From Streptomyces griseoflavus (GTDB lineage Bacteria; Actinomycetota; Actinomycetes; Streptomycetales; Streptomycetaceae), in NCBI RefSeq assembly GCF_014649995.1, contig NZ_BMUC01000005.1, positions 5,257-59,913 on the forward strand: a stretch of DNA of 54,657 nucleotides, in the 5' to 3' direction. Positions 52,511 to 54,657 of the stretch are shown one piece after another (position 1 is the stretch's first letter; the number at the start of each line of letters is the position of its first letter). Position numbers and translations under genes: made by a program. Under the pieces are notes generated by a model. It was not told the DNA's origin. It made no database searches and saw only the letters and a program-made list of their open reading frames with translations.

Positions 52511-53076
52511 CGGCCCGCGACACCGCCGGCTGGGGCCCGGCCCCGACACCCGCGGGCCCGTTCCGGCTGGTCCCCGTCCGGGCCGAACGGGACCTCCCCC
52601 TGCTGACCCGGTGGATGAACGACCCGGCCGTCGCCGCGTTCTGGGAACTGGCCGGACCTCCCGCCCGGACCGCCGACCACGTCCGGGCCCAGCTCACCGG
52701 CGACGGCCACAGCGTCCCCTACCTGGGCCTCCTGGACGGTACGCCGATGAGCTACTGGGAGATCTACCGCGCCGACCTCGATCCCCTGGCCCGCCACTAC
52801 CCGGCCCGGCCGCACGACACCGGACTCCACGTCCTCATCGGGCCCGCCGGTGACCGGGGCCGGGGCCTCGGTGGCATCCTGCTCAGGACCGTCGCCGACC
52901 TCGCCCTCGACCACCGGCCCCGCTCACCCCGGATCGTCGCGGAACCCGACGTGCGCAACGTCCCCTCCGTCACCGCGTTCCTCAAGGCCGGCTTCCGTTT
53001 CTTCGCCGAGGCGGACCTGCCGGCCAAGCGGGCCGCCCTCATGGTCAGGGACCGCTCCCTGCGCCATGTGCTGTAG
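52507..53076 (+). CDS. GNAT acyltransferase of siderophore biosynthesis (IucB/MbtK type)
   Basis: Predicted 189 residues from GTG 52507, overlapping the synthetase stop. GNAT fold of the lysine/hydroxylamine N-acyltransferase branch: LTRWMNDPAVAAFWELAGPP, then YWEIYRADLDPLARHY, the acetyl-CoA loop DRGRGLGGILL, and the C-terminal FAEADLPAKRAALMVRDR typical of IucB/MbtK. It probably acylates a hydroxylated amine before the IucA/IucC-type condensation. Confidence 0.85.
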   Translation: MTARDTAGWGPAPTPAGPFRLVPVRAERDLPLLTRWMNDPAVAAFWELAGPPARTADHVRAQLTGDGHSVPYLGLLDGTPMSYWEIYRADLDPLARHYPARPHDTGLHVLIGPAGDRGRGLGGILLRTVADLALDHRPRSPRIVAEPDVRNVPSVTAFLKAGFRFFAEADLPAKRAALMVRDRSLRHVL

Positions 53077-53198
53077 CGCTCGCCCCCCAGTGCCCCCGCA
53101 CGCCCCTCCCGACCCGAACGAGGAGACGTCTTGATCGCATGCCCCTCCCTCGCCGTGAGCGCACGGATGTCAGTCCCGGGTCGTAGGGTGGTCGCGCT

Positions 53199-54657
53199 AT
53201 GACGAAGCCCTCACTCCCCGAACTCCTGCACGCCGCCGTGGCCGCCGTCGGCGGCACGGAGCGTCCCGGCCAGGTGACCATGGCCGAAGCCGTCGCCGAG
53301 GCGATCGACGACGGCGCCCATCTGCTGGTCCAGGCCGGCACCGGCACCGGAAAGTCCCTGGGCTACCTGGTGCCCGCGCTCGCGCACGGGGAGCGTGTGG
53401 TGGTGGCGACGGCCACCCTGGCCCTGCAGCGCCAGCTCGTCGAGCGGGACCTGCCGCGCACGGTGGAGTCCCTGCATCCGCTGCTGCGCCGGCGCCCGGA
53501 GTTCGCGATGCTCAAGGGCCGCTCCAACTACCTGTGCCTGCACCGGCTGCACGAGGGCGTGCCGCAGGACGAGGAGGAGGGGCTGTTCGACCAGTTCGAG
53601 GCGGCGGCCCCCACCAGCAAGCTGGGCCAGGACCTGCTGCGCCTGCGTGACTGGTCGGACGAGACGGAGACCGGCGACCGGGACGACCTCACGCCGGGCG
53701 TGTCCGACCGGGCCTGGTCCCAGGTCTCGGTGTCGTCGCGGGAGTGCCTCGGCGCCACGAAGTGCGCGTACGGTGCCGAGTGCTTCGCCGAGTCCGCCCG
53801 TGAGCGCGCCAAGCTCGCCGAGGTGGTCGTCACCAACCACGCCCTGCTCGCGATCGACGCCATCGAGGGCGCCCCCGTGCTCCCGCAGCACGAGGTGCTC
53901 ATCGTCGACGAGGCCCACGAGCTGGTCTCCCGGGTCACCGGTGTCGCCACCGGGGAGCTCACTCCCGGACAGGTCAACCGGGCGGTGCGGCGCGCGGCGA
54001 AGCTCGTCGACGAGAAGGCCGCGGACCAGCTCCAGACCGCCGCCGAAGGGTTCGAACGGCTGATGGAGCTGGCCCTCCCGGGCCGCCTGGAGGAGATCCC
54101 GGAGGACCTCGGCTACGCGCTCATGGCGCTGCGCGACGCGAGCCGGACCGTCATCTCGGCGATCGGCGGCACCCGCGACAGGTCCGTCCAGGACGAGGAC
54201 GCGGTCCGCAAGCAGGCGCTGGCCTCCGTGGAGAGCGTGCACGACGTGGCCGAGCGGATCACGAACGGCTCGGAGTGGGACGTCGTCTGGTACGAGCGCC
54301 ACGACCGCTTCGGGGCGTCGCTGCGCGTCGCCCCCATGTCCGTGTCGGGCCTGCTGCGCGAGAAGCTCTTCACCGACCGCTCCGTCGTCCTGACCTCCGC
54401 GACGCTGAAGCTGGGCGGCGACTTCAACGGCGTCGGGGCGTCGCTGGGGCTCGGCGCCGAGGGGGTCGAGGGCGACGACCTCCCGCAGTGGAAGGGGGTG
54501 GACGTCGGCTCGCCGTTCGACTACCCCAGGCAGGGCATCCTGTACGTCGCCAAGCACCTGGCCCGCCCGGCCCGGGACGGGGACCGCGCGGACATGCTGG
54601 ACGAGCTCACGGAGCTGATCCGGGCGGCGGGCGGCCGCACCCTGGGGCTGTTCTCCT
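53199..54657 (+). CDS. dinG: ATP-dependent helicase DinG/YoaA type (5' part)
   Basis: The frame runs from ATG 53199 through the window edge (486 codons visible). Superfamily-2 XPD-like helicase: Q/Walker A region VQAGTGTGKSLGYLVPALA (about residues 43-61), DEAH box VLIVDEAHELV (about 235), and TSATLKLGG. Cysteines for a 4Fe-4S cluster are in NYLCL and ECLGATKCAYGAECF. It unwinds DNA and R-loops and is usually repair-linked; lexA lies near this gene in S. coelicolor. ATG 53199 has no Shine-Dalgarno but TAGGGT at 53184-53189. The last base belongs to an incomplete codon. Confidence 0.93.
   Translation, partial: MTKPSLPELLHAAVAAVGGTERPGQVTMAEAVAEAIDDGAHLLVQAGTGTGKSLGYLVPALAHGERVVVATATLALQRQLVERDLPRTVESLHPLLRRRPEFAMLKGRSNYLCLHRLHEGVPQDEEEGLFDQFEAAAPTSKLGQDLLRLRDWSDETETGDRDDLTPGVSDRAWSQVSVSSRECLGATKCAYGAECFAESARERAKLAEVVVTNHALLAIDAIEGAPVLPQHEVLIVDEAHELVSRVTGVATGELTPGQVNRAVRRAAKLVDEKAADQLQTAAEGFERLMELALPGRLEEIPEDLGYALMALRDASRTVISAIGGTRDRSVQDEDAVRKQALASVESVHDVAERITNGSEWDVVWYERHDRFGASLRVAPMSVSGLLREKLFTDRSVVLTSATLKLGGDFNGVGASLGLGAEGVEGDDLPQWKGVDVGSPFDYPRQGILYVAKHLARPARDGDRADMLDELTELIRAAGGRTLGLFS

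Noticed and set aside
53211-54557. A 448-codon minus-strand frame at the right end
   Set aside because: Antisense shadow of dinG, whose plus-strand frame is open to the window edge with Walker and DEAH motifs.

Overview
The window is high-GC DNA (strong G/C preference at third codon positions, many GTG and some TTG starts, TGA as the usual stop) from a Streptomyces-type actinomycete chromosome. Gene content and order match, from memory, the S. coelicolor core region that runs from osaA/osaB and ftsK past recA, gluABCD, miaB/miaA and rshA to dinG. It is mostly core chromosome. I see no rRNA, tRNA, CRISPR array, prophage or insertion sequence.

Layout. 1-5.1 kb: the 3' part of a very large poly-HAMP hybrid histidine kinase (osaA) and its DNA-binding-free response regulator (osaB). 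5.2-13.5 kb: ftsK, a RodZ-like gene, rimO, pgsA, a CinA-C/PncC amidase, clgR, a Dps-like ferritin and a small membrane protein; rimO-pgsA-cinA are joined by 4-nt overlaps. 13.5-19.3 kb (minus strand): the DNA repair pair nei2 and lhr. 19.4-22.6 kb: an AraC regulator overlapping an azlCD exporter pair, an uncharacterised protein and a DUF3046 gene. 22.6-26.0 kb: an AI-2E family permease, then recA-recX behind a readable SOS promoter. 26.2-29.0 kb (minus strand): a rhodanese and a cysteine dioxygenase preceded by a short cysteine-rich leader peptide with its own leaderless promoter, then a flavin monooxygenase. 29.3-36.1 kb: gluABCD (glutamate ABC importer), the divergent gluR-gluK two-component system, and an orphan TAXI-type binding protein. 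36.2-43.0 kb: a MazG-like pyrophosphohydrolase, membrane proteins, miaB, an extradiol-dioxygenase-like protein, a MT0933-type 'antitoxin' with a small partner, miaA and dapF. 43.3-48.7 kb: rshA (RelA/SpoT homologue), a secreted M1 metallopeptidase and hflX, which ends in a strong terminator. 48.9-53.1 kb: a secreted lipoprotein serine protease and a two-gene NIS-siderophore unit (IucA/IucC synthetase plus GNAT acyltransferase). 53.2 kb to the end: the 5' part of dinG.

Themes. DNA repair and segregation (recA, recX, nei2, lhr, dinG, ftsK) and RNA/ribosome modification (rimO, miaB, miaA, hflX) recur through the region. Sensing systems (OsaAB, GluRK, ClgR, RshA) sit among them. The best regulatory candidates are: the cysteine leader peptide ahead of cysteine dioxygenase (27212-27298) with its promoter (27306-27335); an 11-bp-phased direct repeat between gluA and gluR (32779-32795); a perfect DnaA-box 9-mer in the recA leader (24024-24032); and a repeated pattern of TANNNT boxes 6-9 nt ahead of starts that lack a Shine-Dalgarno, which suggests leaderless transcripts.
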